This document shows, one piece after another, positions 1-6,693 of a stretch of DNA of 21,401 bases. Within the stretch, counting starts at the first letter, position 1; each line of letters starts with the position of its first letter. Position numbers and translations under genes: made by a program. Source of the stretch: Bacillota bacterium (lineage in GTDB: Bacteria > Bacillota > Clostridia > DSM-8532); NCBI GenBank assembly GCA_023440865.1, contig JAEXRM010000007.1, positions 1-21,401 of the forward strand. Direction: 5' to 3'. Under the pieces are notes generated by a model that saw nothing but the letters and a program-made list of their open reading frames with translations, was not told the DNA's origin and searched no databases.

Positions 1-1
1 C

Positions 2-535
2 GGAACCGTCAATGCCAACAATGCAAGCACCGTGGTGTCCTTCGAGTATGGACTCACCACAGCATACGGCACGACGGCAACAGCAGCGCAAAGCCCGGTC
101 ACAGGCACTTCGGGCACATCTGTCAGCAAGGCAATCACAGGGCTGACACCCAACACCACCTATCACTACCGGGTTGTTGGAACAAATGGCGGAGGAACCA
201 CCAACGGTGCTGACAAAACCTTTACAACTTCAGCCATTGCGCCGGCAGCAACGACCAACACTGCTGGCAGCATTTCCTCGACGGGAGCGACCTTGAACGG
301 AACCGTCAATGCCAACAATGCAAGCACTGTGGTGACCTTTCATTATGGACTCACAACAGCATACGGCATGACGGCACCAGCAACGCAAAGCCCGGCCACA
401 GGCAATACAGGCATCGCTGCCAGCAAGACAATCACAGGATTGACACCCAACACCACCTATCACTATCAGGTTGTGGCGGTCAATGCGGCGGGCACGACAT
501 ATGGAGGTGACATGACCTTCACCACATCCCCCGTT
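2..535 (+). repeat. 297-bp in-frame tandem repeat encoding FN3-like modules
   Basis: Bases 1-30 are repeated exactly at 298-327, which gives a period of 297 bp or 99 codons. Downstream blocks, such as the one encoding TPNTTYHY, also recur at the same offset. Two copies are visible and the array runs off the left edge, so total copy number is unknown. The near-identity at DNA level implies recent duplication or homogenisation. Confidence 0.9.
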
Positions 536-1591
536 CCCGTGTCCCCCCCTTCCTCCACCACCTCCACCTACTCGCCGCCCGCGCCGGTCACCCAGATCAA
601 CAACGGCGGCAGCACGACCGGTTCGAATCTCGACCAGCTGGTGTCCGCCGGAAAGACCCTGACCGTGGACGGAGAGAAGGGCGCGAAGCTGGTGTTCGAC
701 ACGACGGCCCTCAGGGGAATCGACGGGCAGACCTCCGGCGAGATCAAAGTGGAAATGAAGGATGTCTCTCCCACGCACCAGGAGAATCTCCCCGGCAAGC
801 TGGTGTTCTCCCTGACAGTCTCCTCCGGCAGCAATACGATTTCGGATTTTGGCGGCTCGGTCACCATCACCCTGCCATATGAGCTGAAGGATGGCGAAAC
901 CGCGGAGGATGTGACGGGCTGGTTTCTGGCGAACGATGGCACGATGACCGAAATCCCCTGCACCTATGATCCGGCGACCAAACTCGCCACCTTCACGGTC
1001 ACCCATTTCTCGCTCTATGTGGTCGGTGTTCCGGGCGTCGAGTCCTGGACCAATCCATACGCAGACGTGAGAACGAATGACTGGTTCTACAACGCCGTGT
1101 CCTTTGTTTCATACAACGGCCTGATGAAGGGTGTTCACGGCACAAGCTTCAGTCCCTCGGCAACCGTCACGCGCGGCATGTTCGTCACCATGCTCTGGCG
1201 GATGGAAAAGGAGCCGCCGGCAACACAATCCGCATCCTTCACCGATGTTTCCGACAGCCAGTGGTATGCAAAGGCAGTGGCCTGGGCGACGAACAACCAA
1301 ATCGTCACCGGTTATGCAGGCAGGTTCAGTCCCGACGCCCCGCTCACGCGTGAGCAGATGGCCGCCATCCTGTACCGTTATGCTGCCTGCAAGCACAGGA
1401 ACACGAGCGGCACCGGCGATCTCTCCACCTTCACGGACCAGCCTTCCGCCTGGGCGCGTACAAGCATGGCTTGGGCTGTTGCGGAAGGCCTGATCCAGGG
1501 AGATGGTGAACGTCTCGATCCCTGCGGCGGCGCCACCCGTGCGCAGGCTGCCACGGTTCTGCACAAGTACATGACCAACGCGGGAAAGTAA
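2..1591 (+). CDS. SLH-anchored surface protein with fibronectin-III-like repeats (5' end off window)
   Basis: The reading frame is open from base 2 and ends at TAA 1589-1591, so only the last 529 residues are present and the start and signal peptide lie upstream. The visible order is: two fibronectin-III-like modules of 99 residues with the motif GLTPNTTYHY (about nt 2-530); a Pro/Ser/Thr-rich linker (about 530-590); a beta-rich domain of unknown family (about 604-1030, ending near THFSLYVVG); and three SLH domains (about 1051-1215, 1233-1390 and 1425-1588). SLH triplets bind pyruvylated secondary cell-wall polymer and hold proteins in the S-layer or wall; that is family knowledge. The third SLH is the least canonical (TDQPSAWA in place of the usual FxD start). 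Likely role: cell-surface adhesin or structural protein, ligand unknown. A strong terminator follows, so the gene is transcriptionally separate from the next unit. Confidence 0.9.
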   Translation, partial: GTVNANNASTVVSFEYGLTTAYGTTATAAQSPVTGTSGTSVSKAITGLTPNTTYHYRVVGTNGGGTTNGADKTFTTSAIAPAATTNTAGSISSTGATLNGTVNANNASTVVTFHYGLTTAYGMTAPATQSPATGNTGIAASKTITGLTPNTTYHYQVVAVNAAGTTYGGDMTFTTSPVPVSPPSSTTSTYSPPAPVTQINNGGSTTGSNLDQLVSAGKTLTVDGEKGAKLVFDTTALRGIDGQTSGEIKVEMKDVSPTHQENLPGKLVFSLTVSSGSNTISDFGGSVTITLPYELKDGETAEDVTGWFLANDGTMTEIPCTYDPATKLATFTVTHFSLYVVGVPGVESWTNPYADVRTNDWFYNAVSFVSYNGLMKGVHGTSFSPSATVTRGMFVTMLWRMEKEPPATQSASFTDVSDSQWYAKAVAWATNNQIVTGYAGRFSPDAPLTREQMAAILYRYAACKHRNTSGTGDLSTFTDQPSAWARTSMAWAVAEGLIQGDGERLDPCGGATRAQAATVLHKYMTNAGK

Positions 1592-1613
1592 TCGACGCAT
1601 CGGAACCTGTCAA

Positions 1614-1650
1614 CGCGGAGGGGGTTGCATATGCCCCCTCCGCGTCTTTT
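1614..1650 (+). terminator. Rho-independent terminator of the SLH gene
   Basis: A perfect 11-bp inverted repeat (CGCGGAGGGGG at 1614-1624, CCCCCTCCGCG at 1634-1644) with a 9-nt loop is followed by TCTTTT. It starts 22 nt after the stop codon. Confidence 0.9.
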
Positions 1651-1699
1651 ATGCCGGCAAGACACAAACACGGCTTGCCCTTTCATTTCTTTCGCCTTG

Positions 1700-1708
1700 T
1701 GATATACT
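1700..1708 (+). promoter_or_regulatory. Candidate extended -10 promoter for the CPBP protease gene
   Basis: TGA-TATACT (TGn at 1700-1702, hexamer 1703-1708) is an extended -10 with one mismatch to TATAAT. It lies 40 bp before the ATG and downstream of the terminator. No good -35 at 16-18 bp was found, which an extended -10 can tolerate. Confidence 0.45.
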
Positions 1709-1748
1709 TTCTCCGGCAATACTGGCAACCTCTGCATGGAGGATGCGT

Positions 1749-2627
1749 ATGGACATTTTGGTTCTGCTGCTGCTTGTCTGTGCCTCACGCCTGCCCGGCA
1801 TCCTGCTTGGGCTCGCGGGTATCACGCAGCCTGGCTGGCTTTCGGCCATGCAAGGGGCATTGATGCTGCTGTTCTGCGTGGCGGGCTTTCCCTTGCGACA
1901 GCTTTCCCCGCTGCGCAGGCTGTCCGCGTCCCTCGCGGCAATCATCCTGCTGCAGGAGGGCGGCCGGATCCTTTCCGCCCAGCGTTTCTGGCGCAGCCGG
2001 TTCGGCCTGGGCACGCTGGCGGGAAGCCTGGGAAGCGGCATCACGCTCAAGGCGCTGAGCGCCGCCTGCATGACCGTGTTTCTGCTGTTGGCGCTCCGCT
2101 CGGCCAAAGCAGCCTATCTTGTGCCGGGCGACCTGACAGTCAGGGCAAAACGGATCGCATGGCTCGGAATCAACGGCGATCGCATCCCATGGGGCCGGTT
2201 GTCCGTGATCTCCGCGGTCCTGATCTCTCTTGGCACGGTCCTGCTGACGGTTGTCACCGTCACCGGGTTCCGGCTTCCATCCGGATGGAAGGACTGGGCA
2301 GGCATGATCCCCCTGCTGCTGCTGTATGCGGCCATCAACGCCATCAGCGAGGGGATTCTGTACCGCAACGGCATACTCGGCCCCCTGCAGGGAATTCTTC
2401 CGGATCATCGGGCCGCACTCGGTGCCGCCATCCTCTTCGGCCTCGCCCATTTTGAAGGCGCGCCGGGCGGGCCGCTCGGGGTTGTGATGAGCGGCTTGCT
2501 CGGCTGGTACATGTGCCGGAGCATGGTGGAGACGAAGGGCTTCGCCGCCGCGTGGATCATCCATTTCATGCAGGATTTCGTCATTTTCAGCTCCCTGTTC
2601 CTGCTGAACGGGCAACTGACCGGGTGA
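1749..2627 (+). CDS. CPBP (CAAX/Abi-type) intramembrane glutamic protease
   Basis: A very hydrophobic protein of 292 residues with about seven membrane segments. The three CPBP motifs are present: E201-G-I-L-Y-R206 (normally EExxxR; here the second Glu is Gly), F230-G-L-A-H234 (FxxxH) and H272-F-M-Q-D276 (HxxxN/D). In this family the first Glu and the two His form the intramembrane catalytic site, so activity is plausible despite the E-to-G change. Bacterial CPBP proteins act in peptide maturation, bacteriocin self-immunity or regulated proteolysis; no substrate is evident here. The start at 1749 is preferred over ATG 1743 because TGGAGG (1737-1742) abuts the earlier ATG but sits 6 nt before 1749. 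The next gene starts 24 nt after the stop, which suggests an operon with the hydrolase. Confidence 0.85.
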   Translation: MDILVLLLLVCASRLPGILLGLAGITQPGWLSAMQGALMLLFCVAGFPLRQLSPLRRLSASLAAIILLQEGGRILSAQRFWRSRFGLGTLAGSLGSGITLKALSAACMTVFLLLALRSAKAAYLVPGDLTVRAKRIAWLGINGDRIPWGRLSVISAVLISLGTVLLTVVTVTGFRLPSGWKDWAGMIPLLLLYAAINAISEGILYRNGILGPLQGILPDHRAALGAAILFGLAHFEGAPGGPLGVVMSGLLGWYMCRSMVETKGFAAAWIIHFMQDFVIFSSLFLLNGQLTG

Positions 2628-2651
2628 TGTCCTCGAGAGGAGGGATACGAC

Positions 2652-3557
2652 ATGCGTCATGCTGAGAAAAAGGGGACAAAGGGTGCCCGCCGCATGCTGC
2701 AGGTGTGCTGTACGGTTCTCGCGCTGGCACTGCTTGCACTCTACGTCCTGATGCCCGCGGGTGTCGGTGTGTTCGCCCTCATGCGGCATCCTTCCGACGT
2801 GGGCGCACCCCCCGACGGCTTTCAAGCCGTGCAGATCCCCGCCACCGACGGGGTGGAGCTTGCCGCATGGAGCCACCCAGGCGTAAACGGCGCAGCCATT
2901 CTCGTGCTGCATGGCGCGACCTCTTCCCGCGAAGAAATCCGTCCGATCGCTTCGGCGCTGGCGGCATCAGGCTACAGTGTGCTTGCGCCCGATCTGCGGG
3001 GGCATGGTGAAAGCGGCGGACGCGGGGTTCCCGCATACGGCTGGCATGGGACGGAGGATGTGAAGGCTTGTCTCGCATGGATTGAAAAACGGGAGAACCC
3101 TGCATCCATTGGCGGATACGGCTCGTCACTCGGTGGCGAGATCCTGCTGGGTGCATCCTCCGACTGCCCTGCGATGGCAGCCGTTGTCGCGGACGGCGCG
3201 ACCTATCGTTGCCTGTCCGACTATCTCGTGCTGCCCGCGAACAGGCACCTGTGGCACAGTTTCACGACACGCGTGCTGTTTGCCGCCATCGGGGGCTTCG
3301 GGGGTGAGGACGAGCCGAAACGGCTGGTGGATGCCATGGCGGATGCCGCCGGCACCTCGTTCCTGCTGATCGAGGCCGGTAACGTTGCCCGGGAAGCGGC
3401 GTATGGGAGCATGATGGCGGCGTCGGCGCCGGACCGTGCGCAGCAATGGCTGATTCCGGGCGTCTCCCATGTCGGGGGGTACGGTGCGAATCCCAAGGAA
3501 TACGAGAAAAGGGTCATCGAATTCTTTGGAGAGCATCTGCATGCACCAGGGGAATAA
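2652..3557 (+). CDS. Membrane-anchored alpha/beta hydrolase (serine esterase/aminopeptidase-like)
   Basis: The 301-residue protein has a basic N-terminus and one hydrophobic segment (about 15-37), then an alpha/beta hydrolase fold. Visible elements are the oxyanion-hole strand LVLHGATSS (84-92), DLRGHGESGG (114-123), the nucleophile elbow G157-S-S159-L-G161, and a late SHVGGY that supplies the probable catalytic His273. A catalytic acid cannot be placed with confidence. This arrangement matches the FrsA/BAAT and 'serine aminopeptidase S33' type proteins of Bacillota, which hydrolyse small esters or amides at the membrane. The start has GAGAGGAGGG about 8 nt upstream. It follows the CPBP protease by 24 bp on the same strand, so they are likely co-transcribed. 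It is convergent with the next gene, with a gap of only 10 bp and no clear terminator between them. Substrate unknown. Confidence 0.85.
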   Translation: MRHAEKKGTKGARRMLQVCCTVLALALLALYVLMPAGVGVFALMRHPSDVGAPPDGFQAVQIPATDGVELAAWSHPGVNGAAILVLHGATSSREEIRPIASALAASGYSVLAPDLRGHGESGGRGVPAYGWHGTEDVKACLAWIEKRENPASIGGYGSSLGGEILLGASSDCPAMAAVVADGATYRCLSDYLVLPANRHLWHSFTTRVLFAAIGGFGGEDEPKRLVDAMADAAGTSFLLIEAGNVAREAAYGSMMAASAPDRAQQWLIPGVSHVGGYGANPKEYEKRVIEFFGEHLHAPGE

Positions 3558-3567
3558 GGCATGACGC

Positions 3568-5160
3568 TTACGTGGGCGAGCGCAATTTCCTTCTCCTTGC
3601 AAGGACTATCCACAGCACGCCGGCCAGAACCAATGCGAACACGCCTGCTGTCGCAAGGATGGCAGGTCCGGACGAATCCACAGGACCATCGGCCGGTCCG
3701 ACTTCCGGGCTGTTGGCGGCTGATTCGGATGAAGCAGGGGATGAGGCCGCGCCTGACATGTCCGATGGCGCTGCAGCACCCGCGTTCCCGATCGCAACCG
3801 TCCATTCGCGCTTCAGATCGCCTGCCTGGGCGACGAGTTGAACCTTTCCATCCTTCTTGCCCTTCAGCACACCCGTTGCCGCGTCGATCTCCGCCAGCGA
3901 ATTGTCGGAGACACGCCATTGCAAGGGCATGTCCAGCCCGACCACCTTGGCCTGCATGACGGCGCTGCCGCCGACCGGAACCGCGGCCAGTATCTGCAGC
4001 GGCTGGATGGCAGGCGCCCAGACGTCCACTTCGAACCGGAAGGGCTTCTCCGCGCCATCCACGGACAACGTGCCTGAAAGGACCGCGGTGCCCGGCGCAA
4101 CGCCCGTGATCGTGCCCGCCGCATCCACCGCCGCCACATCGGGCTTGTCGGACGTGCAGACGAAGGTGGCGGGTATGTGGCCCGGCACAACCGGCACCAC
4201 CTGCGCCGTCTCCCCGACCTTGACCTGGGGGGAGGAGGGGACTGCATCCACGACTGCGACGGCATACGGGGTCGCCTCGTCATCCGTGTCTTCTTCCGGC
4301 AGCGCGGCATCCGCGCTTGCCACGGTCGCCGGCATCTCCCCCTCTTCGGGATAGACATCGATCATCGCCGCCATCATGGCATTTGCCGATCCGTAGAGCA
4401 ACAGCGGTTCCTCCGTGTCGATGCGGTACACCGCCGAAAGATCCTTTGCGATCAGGAACTCGCCGAGCATCGCGCCGTTGTCCCCGAACACCGCCTTCAG
4501 CTCGTAGAACCAGCCGTCCACCCCGATATCCGAGAATTCCAGCCGATACGCGCCGTTGTTCGCATTGAGGCTGGTTGCGGCGGTCGGCAGGCCTTCCACC
4601 AGTTCACCCGCCATATCCGCGGTCACTTCGAGGTTCGGTTCGAGCCAGGTGTAGGCACCGTCAACCGGCAAGGGGAGCCTGCCCTTCTGCGTGACCGTCA
4701 CGGTCTGACCCGCCAGTGTGAACCGCAGCGACACCGCTCCGGACTCGGTTTCATCCTCCCAGGTTCCCGATCCGTCCTCCCCGATCACAAAGGTGCCGGA
4801 CATCAGGAAGTCATCCGTCCAAGCCTCCGCCTCGCTGCCCTTCATGACAGCGAGCTCGAAGAGCACGCAGCCGCTGTCCAGCGGCAGCAGCTGCAGCTTT
4901 CCGCTGTTGTACTGGCTGCCGTCCGCCTGCGCGAAGCTGCCTGATAATGCGGACCAGTCGCCCGGCGAGGCCGCCATCACGGGAAACGCATTCACCCGGA
5001 TCGTTGCAAGGACGAATGTGACCGCGAGCATGATCAGACGCGTCAGCGCGGGCATGGGCAGGCGCACCGGCGCGGGCTTTGCCATGAACGTGGGCACATG
5101 CACGGGCGCGGACTTTTGTGCGAAGTGGTCCGACAGCGGTGTTTTTGATCGATGAGGCAT
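3568..5160 (-). CDS. Exported BIG2-domain surface protein with C-terminal membrane anchor
   Basis: A protein of 530 residues. It has an N-terminal hydrophobic export signal (about 38-58) after an unusually long basic leader, and two related beta-rich stretches of unknown family (about 66-165 and 195-265). An acidic linker (about 285-300) leads to two BIG2-like immunoglobulin modules (about 303-379 and 385-457, each with the pattern vxxVDxxGxxxGxxxG). A Ser/Ala/Pro-rich stalk (460-498), one membrane segment (499-520) and a positive tail RRRK close it. The architecture resembles a sortase substrate, but no LPxTG-like signal is visible before the membrane segment, so membrane retention is more likely. 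The start at 5160 has AGGGAG about 10 nt upstream. It lies 19 bp after the preceding secreted-protein gene, so the two form an operon and probably a surface complex. Function unknown. Confidence 0.8.
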   Translation of the reverse strand: MPHRSKTPLSDHFAQKSAPVHVPTFMAKPAPVRLPMPALTRLIMLAVTFVLATIRVNAFPVMAASPGDWSALSGSFAQADGSQYNSGKLQLLPLDSGCVLFELAVMKGSEAEAWTDDFLMSGTFVIGEDGSGTWEDETESGAVSLRFTLAGQTVTVTQKGRLPLPVDGAYTWLEPNLEVTADMAGELVEGLPTAATSLNANNGAYRLEFSDIGVDGWFYELKAVFGDNGAMLGEFLIAKDLSAVYRIDTEEPLLLYGSANAMMAAMIDVYPEEGEMPATVASADAALPEEDTDDEATPYAVAVVDAVPSSPQVKVGETAQVVPVVPGHIPATFVCTSDKPDVAAVDAAGTITGVAPGTAVLSGTLSVDGAEKPFRFEVDVWAPAIQPLQILAAVPVGGSAVMQAKVVGLDMPLQWRVSDNSLAEIDAATGVLKGKKDGKVQLVAQAGDLKREWTVAIGNAGAAAPSDMSGAASSPASSESAANSPEVGPADGPVDSSGPAILATAGVFALVLAGVLWIVLARRRKLRSPT

Positions 5161-5179
5161 GATTCCGATTCTCCCTTCC

Positions 5180-5878
5180 CTATATGCTCAGGTTGACGGA
5201 GGTCTGCTTCGGATTGCCATCCCCGATCCAGTACTTGATGATGTAGGTGCCGCTCTTCGCTTTCAAGCCGCTATCCGGGAAGTAGTTCCATGTCAGCGTC
5301 CACGTGCTCTTGTCGTATTCCGTGTCGCGCTCATAGGCGCGAACCAGTTTGCCCGCCTTCGTATAAATCTCGCAATGCAGGGTCTGCCCGGCGCCGCCGA
5401 CCTGGGAGAAGACGAACTTGTGCACATAGGTGCCATCCGATGCCTTTGTCTTGTACTGCTTCGTCATCGTCATGCCCGTCTTGCGCGTATGGTTGACCGT
5501 CCACGCCCAGTTCTTGCTTTCCTCGCCGAATGTGCCGGAACCGGTGTAGACGATGTTGAGCGCATACAGACCGGACGGTGTTTCGGCGTAATTGCGCGGG
5601 AACCGATACACGGCCGGGGTGCTGTAACTGCTGTGGCTGATGTTCTCCCACCGGTCGACCACGTCGCCCGCCTCATCGGTCAGGAAGATCTCGAGCGTTC
5701 CAAAATCGAGGTTCGACGTCTCCACCTGCATGACAAACAAGCCGTTCTCGGTATAGCACTTCGTCAGCCTGATGTCTCCGTACACCTCGGCCGATGTTGG
5801 CGCGGGAACCACCAGAAAGAACAGGACCCCCAGCAGGATCACGAGCAATGGCTTCAGACAGGTCCGCAGCTTGAACAT
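5180..5878 (-). CDS. Secreted protein with FlgD-Ig-like beta modules, function unknown
   Basis: A protein of 232 residues with a clear signal peptide: positive start, hydrophobic core 11-25, probable cleavage after SA30. The mature part looks like two successive immunoglobulin-like beta-sandwich modules, each ending in a FlgD-Ig-like strand pair (GLYALNIVYTGSG near 103-115 and GTYIIKYWIGDGN near 210-222). Such modules are structural and occur in many wall or S-layer proteins. No catalytic motif is seen. ATG 5876-5878 is chosen because GGAGG lies 7 nt before it; the alternative ATG at 5899 would place that SD inside the coding region. First gene of a two-gene unit with the BIG2 protein, behind an extended -10 and a 19-bp palindrome. 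Confidence 0.8.
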   Translation of the reverse strand: MFKLRTCLKPLLVILLGVLFFLVVPAPTSAEVYGDIRLTKCYTENGLFVMQVETSNLDFGTLEIFLTDEAGDVVDRWENISHSSYSTPAVYRFPRNYAETPSGLYALNIVYTGSGTFGEESKNWAWTVNHTRKTGMTMTKQYKTKASDGTYVHKFVFSQVGGAGQTLHCEIYTKAGKLVRAYERDTEYDKSTWTLTWNYFPDSGLKAKSGTYIIKYWIGDGNPKQTSVNLSI

Positions 5879-5913
5879 GCGCTTGCCTCCACATCTCATC
5901 GGAATGCACGATC

Positions 5914-5922
5914 AGCATAGCA
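5914..5922 (-). promoter_or_regulatory. Candidate extended -10 of the secreted/BIG2 operon
   Basis: Read leftward, the sequence is TGC-TATGCT, a TGn extended -10 with 4 of 6 consensus bases, 36 bp before the chosen start at 5878. The -35 region is weak (TGCGGT with a 17-bp spacer) and overlaps the edge of the palindrome at 5941-5959. Confidence 0.45.
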
Positions 5923-5940
5923 CCGCACCGTGAGATACCG

Positions 5941-5959
5941 CATCACCCGACGGGTGATG
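5941..5959. promoter_or_regulatory. 19-bp perfect palindrome, operator-like
   Basis: CATCACCCG-A-CGGGTGATG has two perfect 9-bp half-sites around one base. It lies against the -35 region of the leftward secreted-protein promoter. The length and symmetry fit a dimeric regulator site. It has no T-tract on either side that would mark a terminator. Confidence 0.6.
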
Positions 5960-6033
5960 TGAATACCGGCCTGCGGCTCATGGAGAGATCCGCCAGGAGG
6001 TGAACCCGATGCGATAGCCCTTCCTGTCTCCGG

Positions 6034-6060
6034 CAGGTCATACAGGTCATGGCAGGTCGT
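6034..6060. repeat. Three CAGGTCRT direct repeats at 9-10 bp spacing
   Basis: CAGGTCAT (6034-6041), CAGGTCAT (6043-6050) and CAGGTCGT (6053-6060) recur once per helical turn. The arrangement resembles an iterated protein-binding site upstream of the XRE regulator gene. No other copy was noticed in the window. Confidence 0.55.
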
Positions 6061-6125
6061 GGCAAGACACGCCGCCGGTTCCCGCTCAATGGAAAGGGGC
6101 GTGTGACACGTCCTTCCGGCGTGTT

Positions 6126-6141
6126 GTCAAAGGGTTTTGAC
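6126..6141. promoter_or_regulatory. GTCAAA-N4-TTTGAC inverted repeat upstream of the XRE gene
   Basis: A perfect 6-bp inverted repeat with a GGGT centre. Its right arm runs into TTGACG (6137-6142), a good -35 hexamer, but no fitting -10 is seen 16-18 bp on. The only good -10 nearby is TGG-TATGCT (6194-6202), 55 bp downstream. It may be an autoregulatory site. Confidence 0.35.
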
Positions 6142-6193
6142 GCAAAATGGCGCATGATGACAAGGATTATGGATGGAGAACGGAGCGCCGATT

Positions 6194-6202
6194 TGGTATG
6201 CT
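6194..6202 (+). promoter_or_regulatory. Candidate extended -10 of the XRE regulator gene
   Basis: TGG-TATGCT lies 21 bp before the ATG, so the leader would be only about 15 nt and would still include the GGAGG at 6212-6216. It uses the same TATGCT hexamer as the leftward promoter at 5914-5922. No -35 match is visible. Confidence 0.35.
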
Positions 6203-6223
6203 GCAAGCAACGGAGGACAAACC

Positions 6224-6646
6224 ATGGACATTGGAGAGAAACTGAGGACAGCCCGCGGAAAAACCGGGCTGACACAGGAGCAGGTTGCAGAGGAAATCAA
6301 GGTCTCCAGACAGACCATCTCGAACTGGGAAAACGGCAAGTCGCTTCCCGACATTGTGAGTGTCCTGCACATGAGTGAGCTCTATCAGGTCAGCCTTGAC
6401 GCATTGCTGAAGGGAGATCAGGTCATGATGGACAAGATCGAGAAGGATACATCCGTTGTCAAGAGCGGCAGAAGGCTGGTCATCATCGGCAGCATGTTTG
6501 TTCTGCTGGCGGTTGTGCTTCGACTGGCGGACATCTTCCTGGATGGACCGTTCCTCGAATTCTCAACGGCTGCCATGCCGTGGGTGCTGATGGGCGTCGG
6601 GGTCGCCTGCGCATTGGCATATCTCGGCCGCAGGCAGCCCCGATAG
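6224..6646 (+). CDS. Membrane-bound XRE-family transcriptional regulator
   Basis: A protein of 140 residues. Residues 1-63 are a canonical Cro/C1-type helix-turn-helix (LRTARGKTGLTQEQVAEEI, then VSRQTISNWENGKSLPD), followed by a linker and two predicted membrane segments (about 84-103 and 117-134) with a basic C-terminus. HTH-plus-two-TM proteins of this type are common in Bacillota and are thought to sense membrane or envelope state; targets are usually local. The start is set by CGGAGGA (6211-6217) 7 nt before ATG 6224. It is divergent from the secreted-protein operon, whose promoter palindrome is a plausible target, and convergent with the Msr fusion gene 47 bp away, with only a weak hairpin between them. 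Confidence 0.85.
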   Translation: MDIGEKLRTARGKTGLTQEQVAEEIKVSRQTISNWENGKSLPDIVSVLHMSELYQVSLDALLKGDQVMMDKIEKDTSVVKSGRRLVIIGSMFVLLAVVLRLADIFLDGPFLEFSTAAMPWVLMGVGVACALAYLGRRQPR

Positions 6647-6693
6647 ACGCGCGTGCAGGCACCTCCAGCGGCTGTACAGCTTCCCAGCGCCTG

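Larger units (their letters stand above)
5879..6223. other. Divergent intergenic region rich in palindromes and direct repeats
   Basis: These 345 bp separate two divergent genes, and no convincing coding region is seen. It holds a promoter and palindrome for the leftward unit, three CAGGTCRT direct repeats (6034-6060), and several short inverted repeats. ACACGCC at 6067-6073 can pair with either of two GGCGTGT copies (6098-6104 and 6118-6124), and GTCAAA-GGGT-TTTGAC lies at 6126-6141. Such density suggests regulator binding or a structured leader for the XRE gene. Confidence 0.6.

Noticed and set aside
1785..2912. Open frame of 375 codons opposite the CPBP protease
   Set aside because: It has charged, repetitive composition without hydrophobic core or motif, and overlaps two real genes with good SDs.
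5941..5959. Intrinsic terminator
   Set aside because: A one-base loop and no T-tract make it unsuitable as an RNA hairpin; a DNA operator fits better.
6049..6378. Possible small gene before and across the XRE start
   Set aside because: No SD, overlaps the regulator in another frame, and the composition is uninformative.
6656..6693. Bidirectional terminator between the XRE and Msr genes
   Set aside because: Only interrupted inverted repeats (CAGGC/GCCTG around GCTGTACAGC) and no T-tract on either side; too weak to call.
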